DNA of 52,714 bases from Caryophanales bacterium UBA6877 (GTDB lineage Bacteria; Bacillota_I; Bacilli_A; RFN20; CAG-826). Both the position numbers and the translations under genes were made by a program. Position 1 is the first letter of the stretch. Each line of letters opens with the position of its first letter. Shown here one piece after another: positions 27,234 through 35,164 of the stretch. The notes below the pieces were generated by a model. The model did no database searches and was not told the DNA's origin. It saw only the letters and a program-made list of their open reading frames with translations. Location: assembly GCA_002451465.1 (NCBI GenBank), contig DKCJ01000020.1:1-52714 (forward strand), given 5' to 3'.

Positions 27234-27401
27234 AAAAAACCTAGGCATCAATGCCTAGGTAATAATCATGTCTATTATTGCTTAAGCATTGAAGTTAACT
27301 TCTTTACTTAAGCGCAACCAAAATAAAAAAAGTTAACTATTTATTTTGTTGCAATAATAGTACGAGGAAGTATAAAAAATATCTTTCTTAAATAAACTCA
27401 T
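27234..27401 (-). promoter_or_regulatory. Tyrosine-codon transcription attenuator of the ABC transporter operon
   Basis: The leader RNA (minus strand) has a ribosome site GGAGGAAGG and a 22-codon ORF (27401-27333). The ORF's Tyr-codon segment CTATTATTGC pairs perfectly with GCAATAATAG further down (27281-27272). Between them GCTTAAG/CTTAAGC and the palindrome GAAGTTAACTTC form a second hairpin. The leader ends with CCTAGGCAT (27259-27251) and ATGCCTAGG (27248-27240), a 9-bp perfect stem with a 2-base loop and six T: an intrinsic terminator. A ribosome stalled at Tyr codons would block the first pairing and could change which downstream hairpin forms. The elements are seen; the mechanism is inferred by analogy to trp/his leaders. 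No T-box sequence is present here. Confidence 0.7.
27333..27401 (-). CDS. Leader peptide with three consecutive Tyr codons
   Basis: A 22-codon ORF starts at ATG 27401 just after a strong GGAGGAAGG ribosome site. Its core is FYTSSYYYC: codons TAT, then TAC-TAT-TAT, so four of 22 codons are Tyr, three in a row. It stops at TAA 27335-27333. The Tyr codons lie exactly in the RNA segment that pairs with the downstream GCAATAATAG. No membrane or enzyme role is expected; the peptide serves translation-coupled attenuation. Confidence 0.7.
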   Translation of the reverse strand: MSLFKKDIFYTSSYYYCNKINS

Positions 27402-27421
27402 TTACCTTCCTCCTTGTTTAA

Positions 27422-27449
27422 ATTATGAAACAAAAAAATTTTTTGACAA
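27422..27449 (-). promoter_or_regulatory. Promoter of the leader/ABC operon
   Basis: TTGTCA (27449-27444) and CATAAT (27427-27422) are separated by 16 bases on the minus strand. The predicted start is about 27415, just before the leader ribosome site. Its -35 element overlaps the -35 element of the divergent plus-strand promoter. Confidence 0.6.
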
Positions 27450-27482
27450 TAGATTTTTTTAAAAAGTTATAATATAAACATG
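27443..27482 (+). promoter_or_regulatory. Promoter giving a leaderless Nudix transcript
   Basis: TTGACA (27443-27448) and TATAAT (27468-27473) are both consensus, with a long 19-base spacer. ATG 27480 begins seven bases after the -10 box, at the expected transcription start, so the mRNA probably has no 5' leader. No Shine-Dalgarno is present. Confidence 0.65.
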
Positions 27483-27902
27483 AAAAAAGAAAAAAGTTGT
27501 GGAGCAGTTATTTATAAGGTTATTGATAAAAAGATATATTATCTTTTATCTATTATGTCTTTAGGTCACATAAGTTTAACTAAAGGACATGTAGAAAATC
27601 ATGAAACTGAAGAAGAAACTGCTCAAAGAGAAATTTTTGAAGAAACAAGTTTACATCCTGAAATTGATACCAATTTTAGAAAAGTCATTACTTATAGTCC
27701 TAAAAAAGGGGTTAGTAAAGATGTAGTATTTTTTGTTGCAAAAACTAATGAAAATTTTTTCCCAAAAGATTATCACGATGATGAAGTTATAGACTTTATG
27801 TGGTTAGAATATAAAAACGCTCTTATAAAATTAACTCATGAGTCTGATAAAAGTGTTTTAACTGAAGCTAATAAATATATTTTAAAAAAGGAGAATTTAT
27901 AA
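27480..27902 (+). CDS. Nudix hydrolase, Ap4A-hydrolase-like
   Basis: A 140-residue Nudix protein. The Nudix box GHVENHETEEETAQREIFEE (about 39-58) keeps all catalytic glutamates (REIFEE); the usual Gly after EEx is Ser in TSL. The start KSCGAVIYKV resembles bis(5'-nucleosyl)-tetraphosphatase-type enzymes, which split diadenosine tetraphosphate. The stop codon directly abuts the ATG of the alcohol dehydrogenase gene, whose AAGGAG ribosome site lies in this gene. The gene itself seems leaderless. Substrate assignment is by resemblance only. Confidence 0.85.
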   Translation: MKKEKSCGAVIYKVIDKKIYYLLSIMSLGHISLTKGHVENHETEEETAQREIFEETSLHPEIDTNFRKVITYSPKKGVSKDVVFFVAKTNENFFPKDYHDDEVIDFMWLEYKNALIKLTHESDKSVLTEANKYILKKENL

Positions 27903-29072
27903 ATGGAAAATTTTAATTATTATAATGGAACACGTTATGTTTTTGGAAAAGATAGCGATAATGAAGTTGGAGTATATCTTAAAAAGTATGGAGCAACCAA
28001 AGTTTTAATTCATTATGGAAGACATCCAAAAACATCTGGTTTAATCGATAAAATTATCGAAAATTTAAAGAAAGAAAATATAGATTATGTTGAACTTGGT
28101 GGGGTTGAACCAAATCCTCGTGATACTTTAGTTTATAAAGGAATAGATCTTGCTAAAAAAGAAAAAATTGATTTTATTCTTGCCGTAGGTGGAGGAAGTG
28201 TAATTGATAGCGCTAAAGCTATTGGTCTTGGCTATTATTATGATGGTGATTTATATACGATGTATGAAAAACAAGAACCAGTTTTAAAATCTTTACCTAT
28301 TGGTGTTATTTTAACAATTGCAGCAGCTGGAAGTGAATCATCAACTAATTCTGTAATTAATTTTGAGTCAAGAGGGCTTAAAAGAGGTTTTAGTACGGAA
28401 GTTGAAAGACCAAAATTTGCAATTTTAAATCCAAAATTAACTTATTCCTTATCTGATTTTCAAACATCTTGTGGAATTACTGATATAATGGCTCATCTTT
28501 TAGAAAGATATTTTTCTAAATCAAAAGATTGTTTTGTTTCTCAAAGAATGATTGAAGGTGTTCTTCAATCAATAATTTATGATTCAGTGCCAAGATTAAT
28601 GAAAGATAAAAAAGATTATGGAGCAAGAAGTAATATTATGTGGGCTGGAACATTAGCTCATAATAATATTATGGGAGTTGATCGAAAACAAGATTGGTGT
28701 TCTCATAAATTAGAACATGAATTATCTGCTAAATATGATGTTGCGCATGGTGCAGGTCTTGCAACTGTTTTCCCAGCATGGATGCTATATAACTATAAAG
28801 TTGATATTGATTTATTTTATTATTTTGCAACAAGAATTATGCATATTAAAGAAGATAATAATAAAGAAGCAGTAGTTTTAGCTGGTATTGATAAATTTAA
28901 AACTTTTTTACATGATGTATTAAAAATGCCAACATCTTTTAAAGAATTAGGAGCTAAAAAAGAAGATATTCCTTATCTTGTAGATAAGTTATTTGTTAAT
29001 CAACCAGTGGTTGGTGGATTTAAACAAATTGATAAAAATGATGCTACAAATATCTATAATTTAATGCTTTAA
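27903..29072 (+). CDS. Iron-containing alcohol dehydrogenase (BdhA/YqhD-like)
   Basis: A 389-residue group III (iron-type) alcohol dehydrogenase. The nucleotide-binding segment AVGGGSVIDSAKAIG is at about 95-109, and the metal ligands lie in GITDIMAHLLERY (Asp and His), SHKLEHELS (His) and DVAHGAGL (His). It resembles butanol dehydrogenase/YqhD enzymes, which reduce aldehydes with NAD(P)H at the end of fermentation. Cytoplasmic, normal length. Cotranscribed with the Nudix gene. The hydrogenase operon follows after a 150-base promoter region with repeated TCAGTAT elements; both consume reducing power. No clear terminator separates the two operons. Confidence 0.92.
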   Translation: MENFNYYNGTRYVFGKDSDNEVGVYLKKYGATKVLIHYGRHPKTSGLIDKIIENLKKENIDYVELGGVEPNPRDTLVYKGIDLAKKEKIDFILAVGGGSVIDSAKAIGLGYYYDGDLYTMYEKQEPVLKSLPIGVILTIAAAGSESSTNSVINFESRGLKRGFSTEVERPKFAILNPKLTYSLSDFQTSCGITDIMAHLLERYFSKSKDCFVSQRMIEGVLQSIIYDSVPRLMKDKKDYGARSNIMWAGTLAHNNIMGVDRKQDWCSHKLEHELSAKYDVAHGAGLATVFPAWMLYNYKVDIDLFYYFATRIMHIKEDNNKEAVVLAGIDKFKTFLHDVLKMPTSFKELGAKKEDIPYLVDKLFVNQPVVGGFKQIDKNDATNIYNLML

Positions 29073-29096
29073 AAATAGTTATCTAAAACTAACCTT

Positions 29097-29198
29097 TCAG
29101 TATAAAATACTGATATAATTTGAAAATCAGTAAAAATATATTAAATAATCAAAAAATTGCGATTTATTCTTTCTTATCAGTATTTTTGCATGTATAAT
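29097..29198 (+). promoter_or_regulatory. Hydrogenase operon promoter with repeated TCAGTAT operator-like motif
   Basis: TCAGTAT-AAA-ATACTGA (29097-29113) is a perfect 7-3-7 inverted repeat. A third TCAGTAT copy at 29177-29183 sits just upstream of an extended -10 box (TG-TATAAT, 29191-29198). A second TATAAT-like box follows the inverted repeat (29114-29119). The arrangement suggests a repressor or activator site; the regulator is unknown and the motif does not match the Rex consensus as I recall it. Confidence 0.45.
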
Positions 29199-29222
29199 AA
29201 TACTAATTTAAGGAGTAAAATA

Positions 29223-29702
29223 ATGAACTTAAGAAAAGAAGCGGTTAGCCTCATCAAAAGCATTTGTAACCGCTATAAAAATGAGCCTTCACCGCTCATG
29301 TTGATTTTAAGTGATGTTCAAAAAGAATATGGTTATATTCCTCTTGAAGTACAAGAGATTATTTCTCATGAAACAAATATTCCAGTAAGTGAAATTTATG
29401 GAGTTGTAACATTTTATAATTTCTTTAGTTTAAACCCAAAAGGAAAGTATGTTATTGGAGTTTGTATTGGAACAGCATGTTACGTTAAAGGCGGACAACA
29501 AATTGAAGATAAGTTTCTTGAATTGTTGAAAATTAAACCAGGAGAAACAACTGAAGATGGTTTATTTACTGTCGATGGTCTTCGTTGTATTGGTGCATGT
29601 GCACTTGCTCCAGCCTTATCCATTAATGGAAAAGTTTATCCAAAGATGACAGTCGACAAAGTAGCTGCAGTTATTAAAGAATATCAAGATAAGGAGAACT
29701 AG
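29223..29702 (+). CDS. hydC: NAD-linked [FeFe] hydrogenase, NuoE-like subunit
   Basis: A 159-residue thioredoxin-like [2Fe-2S] protein of the NuoE/HndA/HydC type. The four cluster cysteines occur as GVCIGTACYVKG and LRCIGACALAP. The fold begins with a helical bundle (LRKEAVSLIKSICNRY), then IYGVVTFYNFFSLNP. The start is ATG 29223 with AAGGAG upstream; an in-frame ATG at 29157 has no ribosome site. It passes electrons between NADH and the hydrogenase through the NuoF-like subunit. The next gene starts two bases after the stop. Order hydC-hydB-hydA is typical of bifurcating hydrogenases. Confidence 0.93.
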   Translation: MNLRKEAVSLIKSICNRYKNEPSPLMLILSDVQKEYGYIPLEVQEIISHETNIPVSEIYGVVTFYNFFSLNPKGKYVIGVCIGTACYVKGGQQIEDKFLELLKIKPGETTEDGLFTVDGLRCIGACALAPALSINGKVYPKMTVDKVAAVIKEYQDKEN

Positions 29703-29703
29703 T

Positions 29704-31578
29704 ATGTCAGTATTAATTAAAAGTGAAGCTTTACTTGATAAAAAGATTAAAAGCTGCGTTGATTGCTTAGAAAAGAAGTTTAATGGAGAAGATGGTAAAC
29801 GTCATATTGTTGTTTGTGGTGGTACTGGTTGTTTAAGTAGTGAATCTAAAGAGATTTTAGATGAATTAAATAGAATGATTAGAGACCATAATCTTGAAGA
29901 TAAAGTTGAAGCAAATATTGTTGGTTGCTTTGGTTTTTGTTCGCAAGGTCCTTTCGTAAAAATTTATCCAGAAGATACTTTATATCATGCTGTTAAAGTT
30001 AGTGATGTTGCTAAAATATTTGATGAAGACATTATTAATCATCGTGTAGTTACTGAATTATTATATGAAGATCCAAATACTCATGAAAGAATTCAAAAAC
30101 AAGATGATATTAATTTCTACGCTAAACAAAAACGTATCGTTTTACATGGTTCAGGAACAATTAATCCTGAAGATTTAAATGAAGCTTTTGGAAATCATAG
30201 TTTTGAAGCTTTTAAAAAGGTCTTACATATGAATCAACAAGAAGTTGTTGATGAAATTTTAGCTAGTGGATTAAGAGGAAGAGGTGGTGCTGGTTTCCCA
30301 ACTGGTAAAAAATGGCAATTCGCTCTCAATTCAAAAAGCGATCAAAAATATGTTGTTTGTAATGGTGATGAGGGTGATCCAGGTGCATTTATGGATCGTT
30401 CAATATTAGAAGCAAATCCAGTTAATGTTATTGAAGGTATGATGATTGCTGGGTACGCAATAGGTGCACAAGATGGTTATTTCTATGTCCGTGCTGAATA
30501 TCCAGTAGCAGTCGATAGACTAAAAAAGGCAATCAGTGAACTCGAAGAAGTTGGTTTACTTGGCGATAATATTTTAGGAACTAATTTTTCATTTAGATGT
30601 CACCTTAGGCTTGGAGCTGGAGCATTTGTTTGTGGTGAAGAAACAGCTCTTTTAAATTCTATTGAAGGAAAAAGAGGCATGCCAAGACCTCGTCCACCTT
30701 TCCCAGCTGTCAGTGGTTTATGGGGAAAACCAACTATTATCAATAATGTTGAAACATTAGCTAATGTTGCATGGATTATTAATCATGGTGCTAAAGAATA
30801 CGCTAATATTGGTGATGAAGATAGTAAAGGAACAAAAATTTTTGCTCTTGGTGGAAAAGTTAAAAACGTTGGTCTTGTTGAAGTTCCTATGGGAACAACT
30901 TTAAGAACCTTAATTTATGATATTGGTGGAGGAATTACAAACGATAAAAAATTCCAAGCCATTCAAACAGGTGGCCCATCTGGTGGTTGCTTAACTGAAA
31001 AAGAACTTGATACTCCAATTGATTATGGTTCACTTGTTAAAGCTGGCTCAATGATGGGAAGTGGTGGCGCAATTGTTATGGATGAAGACAATTGTATGGT
31101 TGATGTTGCTAAATTCTATCTTGAATTTATATGTGATGAATCTTGTGGAAAATGCACACCATGCCGTATTGGAACAAAAAGATTATTAGAAGTTTTAACT
31201 CGTATTACTGATGGAAAAGGTACATTAGAAGATCTTGATACATTAAAGAGTTTAGCATCTACTATTAAAACTGGCGCTCTTTGTGGTCTTGGTCAAACTG
31301 CAGCCAATCCTGTTTTATCAACTCTTGAAAAATTCTATGACATTTATGAAGAACATGTTGTTGATAAAAAATGTCGTAATGGCGTTTGTAAACACCTTAT
31401 TTCTTATTACGTTGATCCAAATAAATGTAAAAAATGTTCAATGTGTGCAAGAAATTGTCCAGTTGGTTGTATAAGTGGGGTTGTAGGGAAAGAACCTTAT
31501 GTTATTGATACCAAAAAATGTATTAAATGTGGTACTTGTATGGCAGTTTGTAGATTTAAAGCCATCTATAAAAAATAA
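29704..31578 (+). CDS. hydB: NAD-linked [FeFe] hydrogenase, NuoF-like flavoprotein subunit
   Basis: A 624-residue protein with three parts. An N-terminal thioredoxin-like [2Fe-2S] domain has CGGTGC near 39 and a later GCFGFC pair. The NuoF-type FMN/NADH domain has GLRGRGGAGFPTGKKW, the GDEGDPGAFMDR block and a 4Fe-4S motif ESCGKCTPCRIG. The C-terminal ferredoxin domain carries two CxxCxxCxxxC motifs (CKKCSMCARNC, CIKCGTCMAVC). This is the HydB/HndC layout. It holds FMN and NAD(H) and is the proposed site of electron bifurcation between NADH and ferredoxin in such complexes. Gene context on both sides supports a HydABC complex. Cytoplasmic. Confidence 0.94.
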   Translation: MSVLIKSEALLDKKIKSCVDCLEKKFNGEDGKRHIVVCGGTGCLSSESKEILDELNRMIRDHNLEDKVEANIVGCFGFCSQGPFVKIYPEDTLYHAVKVSDVAKIFDEDIINHRVVTELLYEDPNTHERIQKQDDINFYAKQKRIVLHGSGTINPEDLNEAFGNHSFEAFKKVLHMNQQEVVDEILASGLRGRGGAGFPTGKKWQFALNSKSDQKYVVCNGDEGDPGAFMDRSILEANPVNVIEGMMIAGYAIGAQDGYFYVRAEYPVAVDRLKKAISELEEVGLLGDNILGTNFSFRCHLRLGAGAFVCGEETALLNSIEGKRGMPRPRPPFPAVSGLWGKPTIINNVETLANVAWIINHGAKEYANIGDEDSKGTKIFALGGKVKNVGLVEVPMGTTLRTLIYDIGGGITNDKKFQAIQTGGPSGGCLTEKELDTPIDYGSLVKAGSMMGSGGAIVMDEDNCMVDVAKFYLEFICDESCGKCTPCRIGTKRLLEVLTRITDGKGTLEDLDTLKSLASTIKTGALCGLGQTAANPVLSTLEKFYDIYEEHVVDKKCRNGVCKHLISYYVDPNKCKKCSMCARNCPVGCISGVVGKEPYVIDTKKCIKCGTCMAVCRFKAIYKK

Positions 31579-31593
31579 GGAGATATCTTAATT

Positions 31594-33375
31594 ATGAATA
31601 AAATTATTACAATTTATATTGAAAATAGACCTTATGAAGTTGAAGATGGACAAACTATTTTAGAAGCTGCTAGAAAGTGCGGATATAATATTCCTACTCT
31701 TTGTTCTTGGAAAAAGGGTAAATGTTCATTAGCTTCATGTCGTGTATGTTTAGTACATGTTGATGGAGCAAGAGGACTTGTTCCTGCTTGTGCTTATCCA
31801 ATAAGCGACAAGATGCATATTTCAATTAATGATCCTGAGGCTGTAATTGCAAGAAGAACAAGTGTTGAACTTTTACTTTCTAATCACTATTTTGATTGCA
31901 AATCATGTAGCAAAGAAGGACATTGTGAACTTTTAGAAGTTGCAAATATTGTTGGAGCAAGACCTGAAGAATTTATAGGCGAAAAATCACCTGTAACAAT
32001 TGATAAATTATCACCAGGTCTATTAAGAGATACTAGTAAATGCATTCTTTGTGGAAGATGTATTGAAGCTTGTAAAGACACTCAAGGACTTGGTATTTTA
32101 GGTTTTGAAAATCGTGGATTTAAGACAACAGTTGGTCCTGCACAAAATAGATCATTTAGTGAAGTTCCATGTATTCAATGTGGTCAATGTACTCTTGTTT
32201 GTCCAACAGGCGCTTTAATGGAACATTCAAGTATTGATGAACTTGACAAAGCTTTTAAAGAAAAGAAACTTGTTATTGTTCAAACAGCTCCTGCTGTAAG
32301 AGCAGCGATTGGTGAAGAATTTGGTGACAAAATTGGTACAACCTCAACTGGCAAAATGGTTGCGGCTTTACATAGATTAGGTTTTTATAAAGTATTTGAT
32401 GTTAATTTTGCTGCTGACTTAACAATTGTTGAAGAAGCAACTGAGCTTATTCATCGAATTAAAGAAGGCAAAAAAGGTCCGATGATTACAAGTTGTTCAC
32501 CTGGTTGGATTAATTATCTTGAATATTATTACCCAGATTTAATTGATCACGTTTCAAGTTGTAAATCTCCTCATACAATGATGGGAGCAGTAATAAAATC
32601 ATATTATGCTGAAAAGCATAATATTGATCCAAAAAATATTTGTGTTGTTTCAATTATGCCATGTACTGCTAAAAAATATGAAATCCATAGACCTGGAGAA
32701 GACGTTAATGGTATAAAAGATGTTGATATTGTTTTAACAACTCGTGAACTTGCACGTGTTATTAAGCGTTCTGGAATTAATTGGAAAATGCTTCCAAATG
32801 AAGAATTCGATAATGATTTAATTGGTGAATATACTGGAGCTGGCGTAATATTTGGTGTTACAGGTGGCGTTATGGAAGCTGCTATTCGTAGTGCTTATTA
32901 TTTCCTTACTGGTAACGAACTTGAACCAATTGAATTTAAACCAGTAAGAGGTCTTGAAGCAATTAAGACAGCATCAGTTGAAATTAATGGTCAAACGTTC
33001 AATTTTGCGGTAACTAGTGGAATGAAAAACGCTCGTAGGCTTCTTGAAGAAATAAGAAATAATGAATCAAAATATGATTTTATTGAAGTAATGGGTTGTC
33101 CAGGAGGATGTATTAATGGTGGAGGTCAACCATTTGTAAATCCATTATTCTTACCAAATGAAGAAGCCAATATCTTAGATACATATCGTAAGAAAAGAGC
33201 AGAAGTTTTATATCGTGAAGATGAAGGTAGAGCAATAAGAAGGTCGCATCTTAATCCAGAAATTAAAAAATTATATGAAGATTATTTTGGAGAATATGGA
33301 AGTGAAAAAGCTCATAAATATTTACATACCTTCTATAATACTCATAGAGAGAAATATCCAAAAATTAAAAAATAA
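31594..33375 (+). CDS. hydA: [FeFe] hydrogenase catalytic subunit
   Basis: A 593-residue modular hydrogenase. An N-terminal [2Fe-2S] ferredoxin domain has Cys37, 49, 52 and 66. A His-Cys3 cluster motif follows (H98, C102, C105, C111), then two [4Fe-4S] motifs (C150-C160 and C193-C203) and the H-cluster domain with ITSCSPGW (about 298-305), IMPCTAKKYE (C357) and EVMGCPGGCINGGGQP (C502, C506). The first H-cluster motif reads TSCS rather than the usual TSCC. It makes or consumes H2, here linked to NADH and ferredoxin through HydBC. The maturases HydE, HydF and HydG are not in this window. A ribosome site AAGGAG precedes the start; a terminator follows at 33385. Confidence 0.95.
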   Translation: MNKIITIYIENRPYEVEDGQTILEAARKCGYNIPTLCSWKKGKCSLASCRVCLVHVDGARGLVPACAYPISDKMHISINDPEAVIARRTSVELLLSNHYFDCKSCSKEGHCELLEVANIVGARPEEFIGEKSPVTIDKLSPGLLRDTSKCILCGRCIEACKDTQGLGILGFENRGFKTTVGPAQNRSFSEVPCIQCGQCTLVCPTGALMEHSSIDELDKAFKEKKLVIVQTAPAVRAAIGEEFGDKIGTTSTGKMVAALHRLGFYKVFDVNFAADLTIVEEATELIHRIKEGKKGPMITSCSPGWINYLEYYYPDLIDHVSSCKSPHTMMGAVIKSYYAEKHNIDPKNICVVSIMPCTAKKYEIHRPGEDVNGIKDVDIVLTTRELARVIKRSGINWKMLPNEEFDNDLIGEYTGAGVIFGVTGGVMEAAIRSAYYFLTGNELEPIEFKPVRGLEAIKTASVEINGQTFNFAVTSGMKNARRLLEEIRNNESKYDFIEVMGCPGGCINGGGQPFVNPLFLPNEEANILDTYRKKRAEVLYREDEGRAIRRSHLNPEIKKLYEDYFGEYGSEKAHKYLHTFYNTHREKYPKIKK

Positions 33376-33384
33376 AAATTTAAG

Positions 33385-33413
33385 TGCTATGCAATTAAAA
33401 CATAGCATTTTTT
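33385..33413 (+). terminator. Terminator of the hydrogenase operon
   Basis: TGCTATG (33385-33391) pairs with CATAGCA (33401-33407) and a T-run follows directly. Confidence 0.85.
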
Positions 33414-33520
33414 AAAATTATAAAGACTGATTGATAATTTTTCTTAAAAATAAATAAAATTATTTTAACTTGCTTTATAATTTTTATTCTTCATTGTAAA
33501 ATTATTAAAAAGGTAAAGTT

Positions 33521-35164
33521 ATGAAAAAACAAGCTTATAAAGAACGTGTCGTTTATCAAATATATCCAGCATCTTTTTGTGATTCAAATAATGATGGATG
33601 GGGAGATTTAAAGGGAATTATTTCTAAATTAGATTATTTAAAAGAATTAGGAATAGGGATAATTTGGCTTTCACCAATTTATGATTCTCCAATGTTTGAT
33701 ATGGGTTATGACATTAGTGATTATACAAAAATAAATCCACGTTTTGGAACAATGGAAGATTTTGATGCGTTAATTCATGAAGCTAATGCTAGAGATATTA
33801 AGATTATTATGGATCTTGTAATTAACCATACATCGACTGAACATCATTGGTTTCAAGAAGCTATAAACAATCCAACTACTAAATATCGAGAATATTATTA
33901 TTTTAGAAAAGGACGTGGAAGAAAATTTAAAAAGGCTCCAAATAATTGGAAATCAATTTTTGTTGGGAGTGCTTGGAAACCTCTTGAAAATGATAAAACA
34001 TGTTATTATATGCACCTTTTTTGTGATGAACAAGCTGATTTAAATTATCATAATGAAGAAGTAATTAAAGATGTTGAAAATATAATGAAATTTTGGCTTG
34101 ATAAAGGTGTTTATGGCTTTAGATGCGATACTATAAGCTATTTATGGAAAGAAACTTTAAAAAATGGTAAACCAAGACTCACTGAAACTGGTAAAGAATA
34201 TTATGATAATACCGAAGGAAATCACGTTTTACTTAAAAGATTTAGAAAAGATGTCTTAAATAAATATGACACAGTTATGATTGGTGAAGCACCAGGAGCA
34301 ACAATTGATATAGCAAATAAATATATTAAAAATGGCGAACTTGATATGCTTATTTCATTTGAACATCAATATTGCGATAAAAATACATTAATTCCTATTT
34401 TTAAAAAACCATTTAATGTAAAAAAATTTAAAAAAATAATTTTTGATTATCAAAAAAATTGTGAATATTGCTGTAATTATCTTGAAAATCATGATCAATT
34501 AAGGTCAGTTTCAAGATTTATTAAACCTAAATATCGTGAAATAGGCGCTAAAGCTTTAGGAACTCTTCTTTTGACTTTAAAAGGTACACCTTTTATTTAT
34601 CAAGGTGAAGAAATTGGAATGACAAATTATCCAGAACAGCCAAAAAGAATAGAACAAGTAAACGATGTTGTTGCACATAATATATATAAAATGGCAAGAA
34701 AGATAGGTTTACCTCATAGTCTAGCAATGAAGGCTATTAAATTGCAAAATAGAGATAATGAAAGGTCGCCTATGCAATGGAATGACCGAATTAATGCAGG
34801 ATTTAACAAAAATTGGGCACCTTGGCTTAAAGTTAATCCTGATTATATTGATAAAAATATTAATGTCGCTTTTGAAGAAAATGATAAAAATTCCGTTTTA
34901 AATTATTATAAAACTCTAATTAATTTTAGAAATAAAAATGATATTTTAAAAAATGGATCTTTTAAAGAAGAAAAATCTAAATCTTGTGTTTTTAAATTCA
35001 TTAGAGAATATAAAAAACATAAATTATTAATAATTATTAATTTAAGTCCATATAAAATATTAGCAAAGGAAAAATATGATAGAAAACTTGTTATATCAAA
35101 TTATGATCAAGATTTTTATAAATATTTACCACCTTATTTTGCAGGAATTTATATTATTCCTTAA
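33521..35164 (+). CDS. GH13 alpha-glucosidase (oligo-1,6-glucosidase-like)
   Basis: A 547-residue GH13 enzyme of the oligo-1,6-glucosidase/trehalose-6-phosphate hydrolase type. It starts with VVYQIYPASFCDSNNDGWGD. The nucleophile Asp is in GVYGFRCDTISYL, the acid Glu in VMIGEAPGAT and the third Asp in LENHDQLRS; the calcium-like DSNNDGWGD segment is present. It hydrolyses alpha-1,6 or short alpha-linked oligosaccharides. No signal peptide, so it acts on imported sugars. It stands alone with its own promoter (TATAAT about 33476) and no sugar transporter adjacent. Exact specificity cannot be read from sequence alone. Confidence 0.9.
   Translation: MKKQAYKERVVYQIYPASFCDSNNDGWGDLKGIISKLDYLKELGIGIIWLSPIYDSPMFDMGYDISDYTKINPRFGTMEDFDALIHEANARDIKIIMDLVINHTSTEHHWFQEAINNPTTKYREYYYFRKGRGRKFKKAPNNWKSIFVGSAWKPLENDKTCYYMHLFCDEQADLNYHNEEVIKDVENIMKFWLDKGVYGFRCDTISYLWKETLKNGKPRLTETGKEYYDNTEGNHVLLKRFRKDVLNKYDTVMIGEAPGATIDIANKYIKNGELDMLISFEHQYCDKNTLIPIFKKPFNVKKFKKIIFDYQKNCEYCCNYLENHDQLRSVSRFIKPKYREIGAKALGTLLLTLKGTPFIYQGEEIGMTNYPEQPKRIEQVNDVVAHNIYKMARKIGLPHSLAMKAIKLQNRDNERSPMQWNDRINAGFNKNWAPWLKVNPDYIDKNINVAFEENDKNSVLNYYKTLINFRNKNDILKNGSFKEEKSKSCVFKFIREYKKHKLLIIINLSPYKILAKEKYDRKLVISNYDQDFYKYLPPYFAGIYIIP

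Noticed and set aside
27208..27420. T-box riboswitch in front of the ABC importer
   Set aside because: No AGGGTGGNACCGCG-type core or Stem I motif is present; the leader ORF and hairpins fit attenuation instead.
29097..29113. Rex operator for the hydrogenase operon
   Set aside because: The TCAGTAT inverted repeat does not match the TTGTGAA-type Rex consensus.
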